Source: Mycteria americana
Taxonomy: Eukaryota > Chordata > Aves > Ciconiiformes > Ciconiidae
Reading direction: 5' to 3'
NCBI RefSeq assembly: GCF_035582795.1
Contig: NC_134370.1
Location: 46,983,501 to 47,047,500 of the forward strand
DNA length: 64,000 bases
Shown in pieces: positions 35,101 through 45,690 of this stretch. Every line of letters begins with the position of its first letter. Positions within the stretch are counted from its first letter, which is position 1. The position numbers were made by a program, and so were the translations under genes. Below the pieces are notes generated by a model. That model did not search any database. It worked only from the letters and a program-made list of their open reading frames with translations, and was not told where the DNA came from.

Positions 35101-38100
35101 AGGTGAGATTAGACCCATGATTAAGGGCAGGGTCTGTCCCGGTATGCAATTCTGGAACAAAGTGACCGGCAAGTGCTGTTGTCTAACGTGCCCACTAGAA
35201 TTTAGTCGTGTGCTATCACTATCACATCACTCACCTCCCCCACCATGTGCCAGGAGTGAGATAAAGGTGTATTTCTGGTTGCCTTCGAAGGGTTGTGGCT
35301 GGGGAGAAACCAGGTTTGTTTCACACCAAGTGGCAGGGTTGTCTCTGCCCTGGCTCAACCAGGCTGCTCCCCTCCCACCAGCAGGACCTGGCTGAGCCTG
35401 GCTCAGCTGGGAGGAGTTGATGTAAGATGGTGCCATGCTGTGTGCGCCATGTCATGTGCTGCCAAGTTGGAGATGTGGGTTAGAAAGAAGGCCTGGCATC
35501 TCATTCCCCAGGCTCTGGTGGGTGGGTAGCGTGAGGCCCATGCACTGGCTTGCCAAGGAGATATGGGCTACAGAGATGGGCAGAAGCTTGCAAATCCCAT
35601 GGTGTACCTTGGAGGAGAGATGGTTACCTTACCAGTCTTTCCAGACGTGGCTGCCATCATGCTTAACACTTCTAGGAATGGAGCTGTAGTACAGCCACTC
35701 CACTAGCTGCAATAAGGCATCACTAGGGTGTCCCATCTCCAGGGACAGCTCTGAGCTTCAGGGCTAGCCTGCGCTGGCATCATGGCTGGAGTTCACTAGG
35801 GACATCAAAGGAGGGATTTGAGAGAGGGTGGGAGGGAGGGAAGGCAGATGGGACAATCTTAAAGTCAGTGGAGGCCCCACAGGTAGAGGCTCTTAGCGGT
35901 GCAGAGTCAGGCCACAGTCACATCTGCAGCAGCCTGGTGCCTGCTGGGAGCATCACCATGGCACAGCAGTGCCAGGAGCAGCAGCCATCAGTCTCATCTG
36001 CGAGCAGCTTACCGACAGCTCCCAGTGCGTGAGCCGAGGCCAGGCCAGCCTCGCGCCATATCCTGCCCCATGTCACTCCTGGCAGCCCTCTGGGCAGCTT
36101 TTCAGGAGGTTGCATAGGTGCATCGCAGAGGGTGGCCACCTCCTCTCCCGCTCGCTACCAGACTTGAACAGAGCTGCAAGAGGACGAGCACTTCAGGTTT
36201 AAATCTTTTGCGACAAGCTCTCAGTTTAGCTACAGCGTCCAACTTCATGGCTTTAGGACTAATTGCTATGGAGCTGCTCCAGCTCTGGCCATCCCCATGA
36301 ATGACCTCCAGCCAACACCAGTCTCAGGAGGAAGAACTGCAGTTGTCCTGGAGAACAACTCATGTGCCCACCACCCCGCCAGCAAGGCAAACCAGCCCCT
36401 ACCAGTGAGAGCAGAGGGCTCAACACATCAAGACTAAGGTTACAGCTTTTAACCCAGTTTGTGAGCAAAAGTAATCTCACTGACTCACTCCACCCTGCCT
36501 CAGCTCTGCGAGGGAGAGGGCTCCAGCCTAGAGACCAGACAGCTCAGAGCTGCCAGCCTGAGTAATGTTTAACCCCATAAAACTTTATTGGTAACATATA
36601 CTGCGCCAGAATGTCTCCCTGCGAGGCCACCGCCGGCTCAAGCGCAACACAGCAAGGAGCGGCTGTAACTGCTTGGCCAGCCCAGCTGCTCTTCAGAAGA
36701 GAGCTGGGTCCAGCCATGGCCATGGTCTGGAGGGGCTACACTGGCTCCCTAAGGCTTAGGAGCCCATCACCACTTATGGACCTCCTTGGGCAGGGAGTCC
36801 TACCTATACAGGGAGCTCCCTGGAGCCTCAGGTTCATTCTTCAGGCCAGAAGACCTCTTTGAAAGCTAGCAGCTTGCCAACAGGAAGGCAGGAACTAAGA
36901 CCCCAACAGGAAAAGATCTGGCTGAAGGCCTCCTTGATACCCTCCACTTTAGGAGAGCAGAGTTTTTCTCCCGCACCATGCTCCATAAAGTTTTGGTGTC
37001 TAACCCTTACACTCAGGGTCCCCATACAGTCACTGATGATCATCCTTGAAGGACCTGCAGTAATGGTTTCAGCTCCCTCAACCACCTCAGCCAAGCCAGA
37101 GGGGTTTTTTCCTGGTCCTCCCTGCCAGGGGCAATTCAACTGCCAACAGCCCTTGGCTCCACTACACAAGGGGCAAGAAAAGGAAGACATCTGCTCTCCT
37201 GGCCTACCCAGGAGCAGAGCACACCCCTATATTTGTAGGCACCATCAATAACTTTTGGAGAACACCAGCAAGCACAACCCTCCCAGTGAAGGACCAGCCT
37301 GGCTCTGGAGGCCCTTGGAAGAACAAGCCAGTACCTGGTCCTGCCCTGGGCCCCACATACTTCTTGCCTACCCTGCAGGAGCTTCAGCCCAACACTAGCT
37401 CACCAATAGAAGGGCAAAAGCAGCAGAGGCCTGCAGGTGTGTGAGGGGCAGGACAGACAAGCCTACACAGGCCAGGAGCTTGCATCCTCTCCACTGCCTC
37501 CATATTGCATTTGGGAAACAAGCTTGGGTAGAAGCTGGGCAGTTACAGTCAAGACACTTGCAAGGAAGCAAGAGGATACCAGAGGGCCAACTGAGCTGAC
37601 CGTTGGCCAGGTGGACAAGGTAAGGGGGCAGCTGCTCTTCCTCTCAATTTAAGCAGGGAAGAGTGGAACTAAACACCATGCTTGGCAGGGCAGAGAGCAG
37701 AGGTTAAGCCCCGATGCTCTGAGGTCTAAGCCCAAGTCCCACTGCCCCAGTCCCCCATGGCACTACTACAGGAACAGAGACCGAAGCAGGCAGAACACAG
37801 CTGGCTAGTAACACCAAGCAGGGCAGGGACAGGGGCTCCAGGTTCTCCTGTACAAGTGCTCCAAACCAAGCACCTTAACCTGGAATTAGGACACTACTTC
37901 CCTGTTTTGGCTTTCCCTTTGCATTTCCATGGTTTCAGGGACTTCATGCTCGGCAGGGGTGTTGGTCTCAGTACATGAAAGCATTCCAGTTTCAGACCAG
38001 TACAGGCATCCCTACACCTCCAGCTGTCAGCAAGCATACCCTGGGACACCAGGCAGCTGGTTACACCACCACCAGCATTTCCAGAGGCTTGTACACAGAG

Positions 38101-38682
38101 TGACCCTCTCTAGTCTGCATCCAGGGTCCCATCAAGAGTTCCTTGCTGTAGCAAGGCTCTGATCATTCATCTCCTGCAGGACATCCTTCTCCAGTTTCAA
38201 AAGTATTTGAGTCGCTTGGCCCAAGGGGGTCCCAGCTGAGCCCCTCAGCTTCAGCACTAAGCTAAGCCTGTTGCCTTTGCTGTGACTTCAAGGAGGACAT
38301 TTCTTATCTATTTTACTTGCTGGCAGGTAGCATTTCCTCCCAGCAGTCCCACAACACTGTTCTCTGGCCACAAACCCAGCCAGAAATTGAGCCCTGACTT
38401 TCTCCTATCTGCCTGCCTCTTGCAGGGAAGCAGGCTGGACCTGCAGGGTCAGAAATCATCATCCAGCTCTGACTGCTCTTGGCCACGTAGACCTCTCCCC
38501 TGCAGTTTGCTCAGGGCTGCGGGGGGCCCCCCATGCACTTCAGCCGGGAGAAGGCTTTGCCCAGGAGCCAAGGTGCAGAGGCCAGGGTCAAACCAGCCAA
38601 GCAGAGACCCACAGGAGCGAGCACCAGGGCAGGGGAGAGAGGAGAGCCTGGTTGCTGGCATGGGACACAGGGAGCAACTCAC
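29191..38682 (-). other. RBPMS2: RBPMS2 intron 6
   Basis: This 9.5-kb intron runs from a GTGAGT donor after exon 6 to a CTTTTCCAG acceptor before exon 7. No other RBPMS2 exon was recognised in it. The plus strand shows A+C excess (the transcript strand has G+T excess). Features seen are an in-frame read-through of exon 6 to 38,449, an AATAAA on the minus strand at 36,584-36,589, and a CTCF-like CCAGCAGGAGGCAG at about 29,850-29,863 with one mismatch to consensus. Confidence 0.85.
36584..36589 (-). terminator. RBPMS2: Intronic AATAAA (possible alternative poly(A) signal)
   Basis: The minus strand carries a perfect AATAAA inside RBPMS2 intron 6, about 2.1 kb downstream of exon 6. If exon 6 were read through instead of spliced, this could end a shorter transcript. 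Nothing in the sequence proves use. Confidence 0.2.
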
Positions 38683-38831
38683 CTGAGCGTGAAGAGCAGC
38701 AGCCGCGGCAGCAGCAGCTGGGTACGTGAAGGCGGCATGGGGGATGGCAGGGGTTAGCTCTGTGGTGTACAGTGGATAGGGAGCCCATGCTTCTGGGGAT
38801 GCTGGAATAAGAGCCGCTCCAGTCAGGTCAT
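38683..38831 (-). CDS. RBPMS2: RBPMS2 exon 6, linker after the RRM
   Basis: This 149-nt exon lies between a TGTCTAG acceptor and a GTGAGT donor. It completes the split Tyr-131 codon (T from exon 5, AT here) and encodes residues 131-180: [20 protein letters not shown], an LYTTELTP block, an HAAFTYP block, eight consecutive alanines and LHAQ. The [17 protein letters not shown] segment is a family hallmark of RBPMS/RBPMS2. The Ala run is encoded by mixed GCN codons (GCT, GCC and GCG), which makes it less prone to repeat expansion. The region is low-complexity and probably disordered, linking the RRM to the conserved C-terminal tail. Reading straight past the donor stays open for 77 further codons. 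Confidence 0.96.
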
Positions 38832-39499
38832 CTAGACAGGATGAGACAAGGTGACACCATCTCAGTAGCTGGCCCCAACAGCCTGCTTCAGGGAAAGAGG
38901 CTCTGGATTTCCAACCCTAAAGCCTCACTGCCATCTCAGTGAGGTATAAAATATAGCACCTCTGCAGCATCTCTGTGACCAGCTGCTCCTCTGGCCTCCC
39001 AGCCTTGCCAACAGAGGCCAGAACCATGCTCCATCACTGCTCAGCACCCCACACAGGCTTTGGGCAGGCTGGTTCACAGATGCAGCACAGGGCTGATGTT
39101 ACAGTATGGCAGGACAGAAGACAAGGCTCTTAGCACTACGTTACAGGCTGCCCAACAAGCCTCAGCAGGGCTGCTCACCCCACCAGGCTACATTGAGGAT
39201 GCATGGCACAGGACTTGTCCTTTCTGCTTTGCACCTAGGGATGGTTTAAAGGACTTATGGTATCACTTGAGCTACCAAAACCAACTCTGCTCTCCCAACA
39301 CTTCTAGCATTGGCCAGAAGCCTTACCAGATGCCCGTTATTCTCCTGCAACCCCAACATGCTGGCCTCCCTGCACCAGGCAGACTTCAGCCAGCACATAC
39401 ATGGGTATGGTTTCCTTTCCACCCTGGCAGCATTCCCAGGGTTGGGCATCTCCCAGCTTGGACCAGCCACAACCTCAAAGTCCCTCCCAGCATACTCAC
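38832..39499 (-). other. RBPMS2: RBPMS2 intron 5
   Basis: This 668-bp phase-1 intron has a GTGAGT donor and a TGTCTAG acceptor. Nothing else was recognised in it. Confidence 0.9.
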
Positions 39500-39650
39500 A
39501 GGGGTCCCGTGCAATGAAGTGTGCGCCCAAGGCAGGGTGGATATTGGTGGGGTTTGGTGTGGCCATCAGCTTGCTCTTGGCCATCTTTGTGTTGGCTTTA
39601 GCAAACTCTAACCGCAAGGTCTGGGGGTTCTCTGGGTCAAAGCGGATGCC
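39500..39650 (-). CDS. RBPMS2: RBPMS2 exon 5, end of RRM and conserved linker
   Basis: This 151-nt exon lies between a CTGTGACAG acceptor and a GTGAGT donor. It encodes residues 81-130 plus the first base of codon 131. It begins [20 protein letters not shown], the last strand of the RRM with the LRLEFAKAN end typical of the family. It continues with [16 protein letters not shown] and the [13 protein letters not shown] block. The RRM should end near residue 98; the basic KMAKSKL part follows and may contribute to RNA contact or nuclear targeting (inference). The phase-1 junction forms Tyr from T+AT, matching the family's ARDPYDL. Confidence 0.97.
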
Positions 39651-41282
39651 CTGTCACAGAAGAAAGCACAGAAATCTCAGAGGTGAAGTTTCCAGTCCAA
39701 GCACAGGCTGTGTCTATTCAAGGAGCAAAGCCCAGCTGGGGAACCAAGGCCATCACACTGCAGTCACATGCCCAGATTTTTGTCACCTCACTGCAACACT
39801 CAAGCTCCCACATACTTGTATTTCTGTTTAGCTGGCCTAGAACCACTGCTTGCAATGTGAGGGACACAGTTTTGCTCCTTATGTGCAGTTTACCAACTAG
39901 CATAGCTGTGATGGCTACCAACACTTGTCAGGAAAGATTTGTCTGCTGGAGCTGGGATAACCCCATCTATACTGGAGCTCCTGTCTGTGGTGCTGCTACA
40001 TCTACGGCCAGCCTGTGCAGAGACACATGCCCCAATGCCCAAGGCAAGGTCTACAGCAGAGCAGAACCAGATCAGCATGTCTTGCTGCCTAGATCTCACT
40101 AACTTCTGCACATGGAATGGAGATCATTTTGGGTGTGCCTGCCACGTTGACCATCCTCAAGTCTTTCTTGAGCTGCAGCAGTTTGGAAATGCTGTGAATG
40201 TGCTAAAGAGCCTGTACCAGACAGCTTTGACCCTGCCTCATGCCCTGCCATGGAAACAGCAGCATGGGAAGGCTGGTTTCCTTCCTTTCTGAAGGAAGTA
40301 CCTTCTGGCTGCAGAGGTCCTGGCATACCAGAGTCCAGGACAAGGACCTGCTCCACTGAACTGCCATACACTTTACATCAGGGCATTTGGTAAGTGAGGC
40401 TTTAACAAGGCCACTAGCACCAAGAAAGTCCTATGGCCACATGACAGACCAGCTTTGCAATGAGCCTGCTTCACTACCCACGCACCCTTGTGAACTTGAC
40501 CTAGAGCCTCAAAAAGCTGATGTGAAAAAGTTCAGCTCCACATGCCTCATTAAAGCATTACAGGGTGTCAACTGGGTATCGCCCTATGCCTGTATATGCC
40601 TGAGAACCATCTATACCCTCAACACCTCTCTTCTCATGTTTGCTAAGGGTTGGTTCCCCAGAGAAGACCTGCCTGCTACAGGTACTCCAAGCCAAGCTCA
40701 AGTCAAGCAGTCAGGCTAGGATGAGCCCCCACCTCGGTGCTCAGTGCAGACAGCAGGAGGAAAAGCTCCTTGAAGAGTAGCTCTGGCCGCACATCGACAC
40801 ACATAGGTAATCCGCACCCTTTTGAACAAGTGGGTGGGTCTCTCAGCTCTTCCCCGTACAGGAGGGAGCACTTAATGGATAAGGAATAGGATTCACAGCC
40901 TGGATCCTGTTGTCAGAGGCCAACTGTTGAGTAAGGAAGTGCATGCCAACTCAAGAAAAAAGTAGCTATTCTTTCCCTACACACTCAGAGGCCCTGGAGC
41001 AGTCTTCCAGTGGTCAGAAACTACACCTACACTAAGCAAGGGACAGTTTGCATCCATTTGCTCAGGCTGATGTCAGCCTTAAACAGCTCTCCTGCTTCCC
41101 TGGTGGGATGCTGCAGGACCATTTAGCTTCCATACTCAAGGGCACAGTTGAGACAACCTGACCCTTCCCTATGCTGTGGGCAAGCCAAGCCCACAGCTCT
41201 AGCCCACAGCTCCAGGTCTAGCTACAGCAGGGCATATGGCCCCCAGCCCTCTCCGGGGCCTCCTGGCACATCAGGTACTCAC
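39651..41282 (-). other. RBPMS2: RBPMS2 intron 4
   Basis: This 1.6-kb phase-0 intron has a GTGAGT donor. Apart from the open but unrecognisable plus-strand frames caused by strand composition, nothing was seen. Confidence 0.9.
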
Positions 41283-41345
41283 ATTCAAGGCGTTCTTTGC
41301 TGCTTCAGCACCAGCCCGGCTATCAAAGGTCACAAAACCAACTGG
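41283..41345 (-). CDS. RBPMS2: RBPMS2 exon 4, RNP1 strand of the RRM
   Basis: This 63-nt exon lies between a TTTTAG acceptor and a GTGAGT donor, phase 0 at both ends. It encodes residues 60-80, PVGFVTFDSRAGAEAAKNAL plus Asn. GFVTFD is the RNP1-type strand (residues 62-67) whose aromatic residues stack on RNA bases. The AGAEAAKNALN part is the second RRM helix. All residues are those expected for the family. Confidence 0.97.
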
Positions 41346-41927
41346 CTAAAAGAAATAATGTTGATTTCAGTTTGGAAGTCTCTTCCAGCTCCTCAGACTA
41401 CCCTGCCACCCCCTCTGCCCCAGACAGCTTACAGCAAGCAGAAGAGACCATCTAAAGCTGCACAGGGCCTTCAAGCAGAGCTTGGAAGGTCTTGGTTATC
41501 GGCCCAAGATTACTGCTCTGTGTCTGCTCCTACCACACCAAAATGCTTTGGTATTCCTACATGTGGGGGCACTGCTTACCCTGGTAGCCCCCAGCAGGGA
41601 TACCCCTTGCCCACAAGGGGAACTACTGCCTCGATTAGGATGGGACGGGGGAAAGTTTCTGGCAGCACAGGGTTTGAGGCTGAAGCATCAGGTCTCACCC
41701 AGCCCATATGGCCCTGGGCAGCAATAGAAGATATGGAGCCATTCAGCACATGCTGAGAGCTTGGGGTCACCAGGACAGTGGTTGTGAGCAGAACCCAGCT
41801 GTATACCTGGTGCTGAACACAGACAATGCTTTACATAATGAAATGGTATCTGTCCTCCCTCTCCTCCCCTCCTGACGTGTCTGGTTTTCTAGCAAGAGCC
41901 AAAAATACCCAAGCTGGAAGGAGGTAC
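41346..41927 (-). other. RBPMS2: RBPMS2 intron 3
   Basis: This 582-bp phase-0 intron has donor GTACCT and acceptor TTTTAG. Nothing else was recognised. Confidence 0.9.
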
Positions 41928-41966
41928 CTGCTTTGAAGTTAGCTTGATCAGTGACCCTTCATAACC
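41928..41966 (-). CDS. RBPMS2: RBPMS2 exon 3, short RRM exon
   Basis: This very short exon (39 nt) lies between CTTCTGCAG and GTACCT, phase 0 at both ends. It encodes residues 47-59, GYEGSLIKLTSKQ, the second beta strand of the RRM. It shows the usual short exon of this gene family, and skipping it would keep the frame but break the RRM fold. The donor (CAG|GTACCT) is only moderate. Confidence 0.97.
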
Positions 41967-42653
41967 CTGCAGAAGAGAAGAATGCAAGTCAGTGTCAGGT
42001 TCCTGAAGGAGCCAAGCTGCAACTGAGACATGACATGACAGCTCCAGGAGTTCCTGTAGCACCAAACCCCTCATAAGGCACAGTTTGCAGGAGTAGGTAC
42101 ATTAACACTTCTTTCCCACAAAAAGAGAAGACTGAGTTTAGACTAAGGGCAGAGCAGGTATCTTAGATAGTCTATTCAGGCCCTTTGGGAAGAAATCCTG
42201 TTTTCTAGCTCTTCATCAAGCTACTAAGATAGTAGCACCCTGCCTGGCTAGTGCCTAGAGAACACAGAGCACCCTGTGCTAGAAGAGTGCAAACAAGAGA
42301 ACCCCACTTCCCCCAAGGACAGCCTATGTGGTGATCTAATGAAGGATGGACAGTTAGGGGATCAGGACACATCCTCAAGGAAGGGCTGGTCCAGTTGGGC
42401 AGCAAGACTGACCAAGCAGCCTTCATCGAACTTGGAGACAGCATGATTTCAACAACAGGCTCTAGGGGAGGTTACCCAGCTGAGCACAAGCCATGGGATA
42501 CCATGCTGGTTTCATACCGGGTTCCCCAAGCTTTCACATAAGGCCTACCTTCCCACTTCATCCTTGCTTCCCCTCTGACAGAGATCTTTACTGCAAGGTT
42601 GGCCACAAGACAGCATCTTTCCCACCAAAGACCAAATTTGAAGACCTTCTTAC
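41967..42653 (-). other. RBPMS2: RBPMS2 intron 2
   Basis: This 687-bp phase-0 intron has donor GTAAGA and acceptor CTTCTGCAG. Nothing else was recognised. Confidence 0.9.
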
Positions 42654-42731
42654 CTTGAATGGTCGGAAGAGTAGGTAGAGCTCTCGGGGCTTGATGTCCA
42701 CAGGAAGGCCACTGACAAACAGCGTCCGTAC
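42654..42731 (-). CDS. RBPMS2: RBPMS2 exon 2, start of the RRM
   Basis: This 78-nt exon lies between a CTCCTAG acceptor and a GTAAGA donor, phase 0 at both ends. It encodes residues 21-46: [18 protein letters not shown], then [14 protein letters not shown] (24-29) is the RNP2 motif and [15 protein letters not shown] is the first RRM helix. Leu-40 in ELYLLF corresponds to the human RBPMS2 Leu-49 that I recall as needed for homodimer formation; that link is from memory of the literature. The family prefers RNAs with tandem CAC motifs. Confidence 0.97.
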
Positions 42732-45599
42732 CTAGGAGAGAGGTCAACGAGGTCTACTGAAAGGAGATGCTTAGTACCGAAGTGGGAGTACAGAGCACAG
42801 TTCAGAAACTAGGTGCAATAAGAGTAGGACACCTTGCACCATAAAGGTGGCCTTGCAGGCACTAACCCTTCCCTACATTAGAGAAGCATTGTCCAGGATA
42901 AAAATACACCCAGTCCTTTCCTCCTTGTGACAAAGGATTTAGACCTTTACAAAAATTCAGTCTCTAGCAGAATAGTCTGGGTTCATTAGGGCACAGACAC
43001 CAGCCCCACAGTCTGACTGGACCTTGATGACAAGCTTTAAAAGACTGCTAGAAGACCATATAGTGCCAAAACCACCAACACACAGAGTTTGGCACACATC
43101 AAAGGTCCAGAAGAGACCAGTACAAACACCAGTTGTCTCTCTAGCTCTTTCTACAGATCATACACTACATCTCCTTTCCTTAGCCTATCCTGGCACTTTA
43201 CTTCAGCCACTGATTCAAAGACATCTCTCGATTCTATACTCACATCTTTTGACTTCTGCAAAAGCCCCAGAATTTCACTTGGGGGGATGATTTTTGGGTC
43301 CATCCCAGCTCCTTCACCAGCACACATCAGACCCTTCAGAAGTTGCTCCCAAACTAGCTCTTACAGTGTTTGTTCTATTGTGTCCAGCCAAAAGCCAGCT
43401 GTGCTGCACCAAGTCCACAGAGGCTGCTGCTCTTCCCAAGCTGTAGAAGTCATGTACCAAGTCCAAATGCACTTAGCATGTATAAGCAAAAGTACAGTAC
43501 CAGAGGAAAATTTTGATAGTCTGTTGAAATTATCTATAATAGTTCACATCAATAGCCAGGAAGAAGAAACAGTGCTGAAGGCTCATGGTCTAGGAGAGCT
43601 CTGCTCAACAATCAGACCATCACGGCCACCTTCTCCCTGCACTGGGAGACATTGGCCCACAGCCTGTTCCCATAGGAAGCAGCATGATGAAACTGTCAAG
43701 ACTTCTTGTAAATCAGCACAGAGCTGGAAAGGGAAGTTGCACACAGAGGTCACCAAGACACTAGTCATCATTAACAAGGACCAGGAGAACGCAAGCACAG
43801 TTTGGCCAGCACTGACAATAGGCAAGGGAAGACAGAAGACTATGGGAATGAGATGGAGCTCTGTGTTCCTTGCTTTTCATTGCATGGGGATGGCACCCAC
43901 CGAGCCAGTCCCAAACAAGCCACAAGAAGATCATGGGACAGCACTGATGCCCAGATGCTCATAATGGCACCAAGCAGTGCCAGATGCTTTTGAGCTGCAA
44001 AATGTGCAGCAAGACCAGGAGCGCTAAGCCAGAGCCCATCTCCTGGCCTGTCTGCAGTCTGGAGTGACCCCATTACATTTTACAGGGCAGAAGCACTCTG
44101 CTCCCACGTTTTAGTTTTTGCTCAGCCACCTCCCCTTCCCCAAAGTGGGTTGTATCTGACACCTTGTTAAACCTCTTTTGCCACCAAGGTGAGCAGCACA
44201 CACTTGCCTTGCTCCTTGGCTGGAGGCAGCGGCCACCTGAAAACACAGAAGCATGCAGCAGAGCCTCTGCACCCTGTAACTCTTTGGAGGCAGCCAGATT
44301 CAGACTCCGAGGAGGAAGGAAGTGCCTCCTCTTTACAGGAGAAAACACACACCTCCTTGACCTCCTGTGCCCAAGACAGTCCTGCCAAGGCAGAGAGATA
44401 CCCTTCACATCAACTCAGGGGGCTGCTTAAGCCCTCCAGGATGGACAGTGATTATGAAAGTCTTGGGGTCCTCCACCCCTCTTGCTCTCCATGCATGCTG
44501 AAACTAAGGGCTGCCACCACCCAGTGAACACCCCAGTGGGCTGCTACCACCCCCCATTAGTCTGCAAAGCCCTTCTCCAGCCTGACATCTCAAGACTGCT
44601 GCAGAATACAACCACTGAGCATCCTTCCCCCCAACACTGGCATCCTTCTATCCCCTCCCCTGATCCCTCAGTATGGACAGCCCTACCACACACCCCAGCT
44701 TTCACTTTGCCCTGTCCAGGGAAGCATGATGCTATGTGGAGCACTCCAGAAAAACTTTCCATGCCCAGGCTCAGTCCTACAGTCTCCCCATCCAGCCCAG
44801 CCCCTCATTTGATGCTTCAATGTATCACTCCAGGACCACTTCATGCCCAGACAGAGCAGACAATGGCACTGTCTCTTGGCTTGCTCACTGCCTCGAAGAC
44901 TTTGGTGCTTGCACTTCAGCATGAGCTACATGGAGCACCTGCGGTGCATTCCCAGAAGACACACAGCCATCTCTTGCAGGGGAGGACTGTGCAGAGTGTG
45001 ATGGCACACATGTGCCTCAGCCATGTGAAAGCACCATCCCTTTTCAATATTTCAGGATCTGAGTGTGCTCAGACCCCAGAATGGATGTTTCTTCCAAGCA
45101 GATAGAAATCTGCATCCCTGTTGGATCTCTAAATGGTCCCGTGATGTGTCGCTCGGTAAGTCCTTGCGACAGGCGTGAGAGAATGGAAGATATGCGGTTG
45201 CTCAGGGAAGGGGAAGTCAGCTACTCAGAGCCCTTACAATAGCCTGAACAGAGCAACACAGGTGCCTAGGAAAGCTCTTTGTCAGAGGTAACAAGTTCCT
45301 AATGCCAGCCCCATAAGTTGCTGCCAAGGACAGGAGCAAGAGACCTTCCCTTGCAGGCCAAAAGCTTCCCGTGGCCTCTAGGTCCATTCTGTCACCATAC
45401 ACAGCATTGGAAAGGGGATCCCAGTCAACCCACAGCACCCGCCAAGGGCTGGCATCCCCCCAAAGAAAGCCTGGGCAATCCCAAATGCCACCAGCTAACA
45501 TCTTCAAACAAGGTTTCCCCAAGGGTCTCAAGACAGACTAAGGAAGGTCCCTGCTCAGAAGGGCTTGTTAGAAGCAATGGGACCAAGTGGTTGGTTTTC

Positions 45600-45690
45600 C
45601 GAGATCTCTGGAATTCAGCACATCCATAAGTGATCTAGAAAAGGGTAAGGGGAAAGTGAGACCAAGTTATTCAGGGAAGGGAGGGTGAGA
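45600..45690 (+). mobile_element. Ancient CR1/L3-type LINE relic
   Basis: The plus strand reads ATCCATAAGTGATCTAGAAA followed by AGGG..GTGAGACCAAGTTA, which parallels the conserved reverse-transcriptase segment FINDLEKG..V.KFADD of CR1/L3 elements. It is a short and decayed fragment without a usable frame. Confidence 0.45.

Noticed and set aside
43089..43964. 291-codon plus-strand open frame
   Set aside because: It has the same compositional cause, begins at a non-ATG-like context, has no recognisable family and lies inside intron 1 antisense to RBPMS2.
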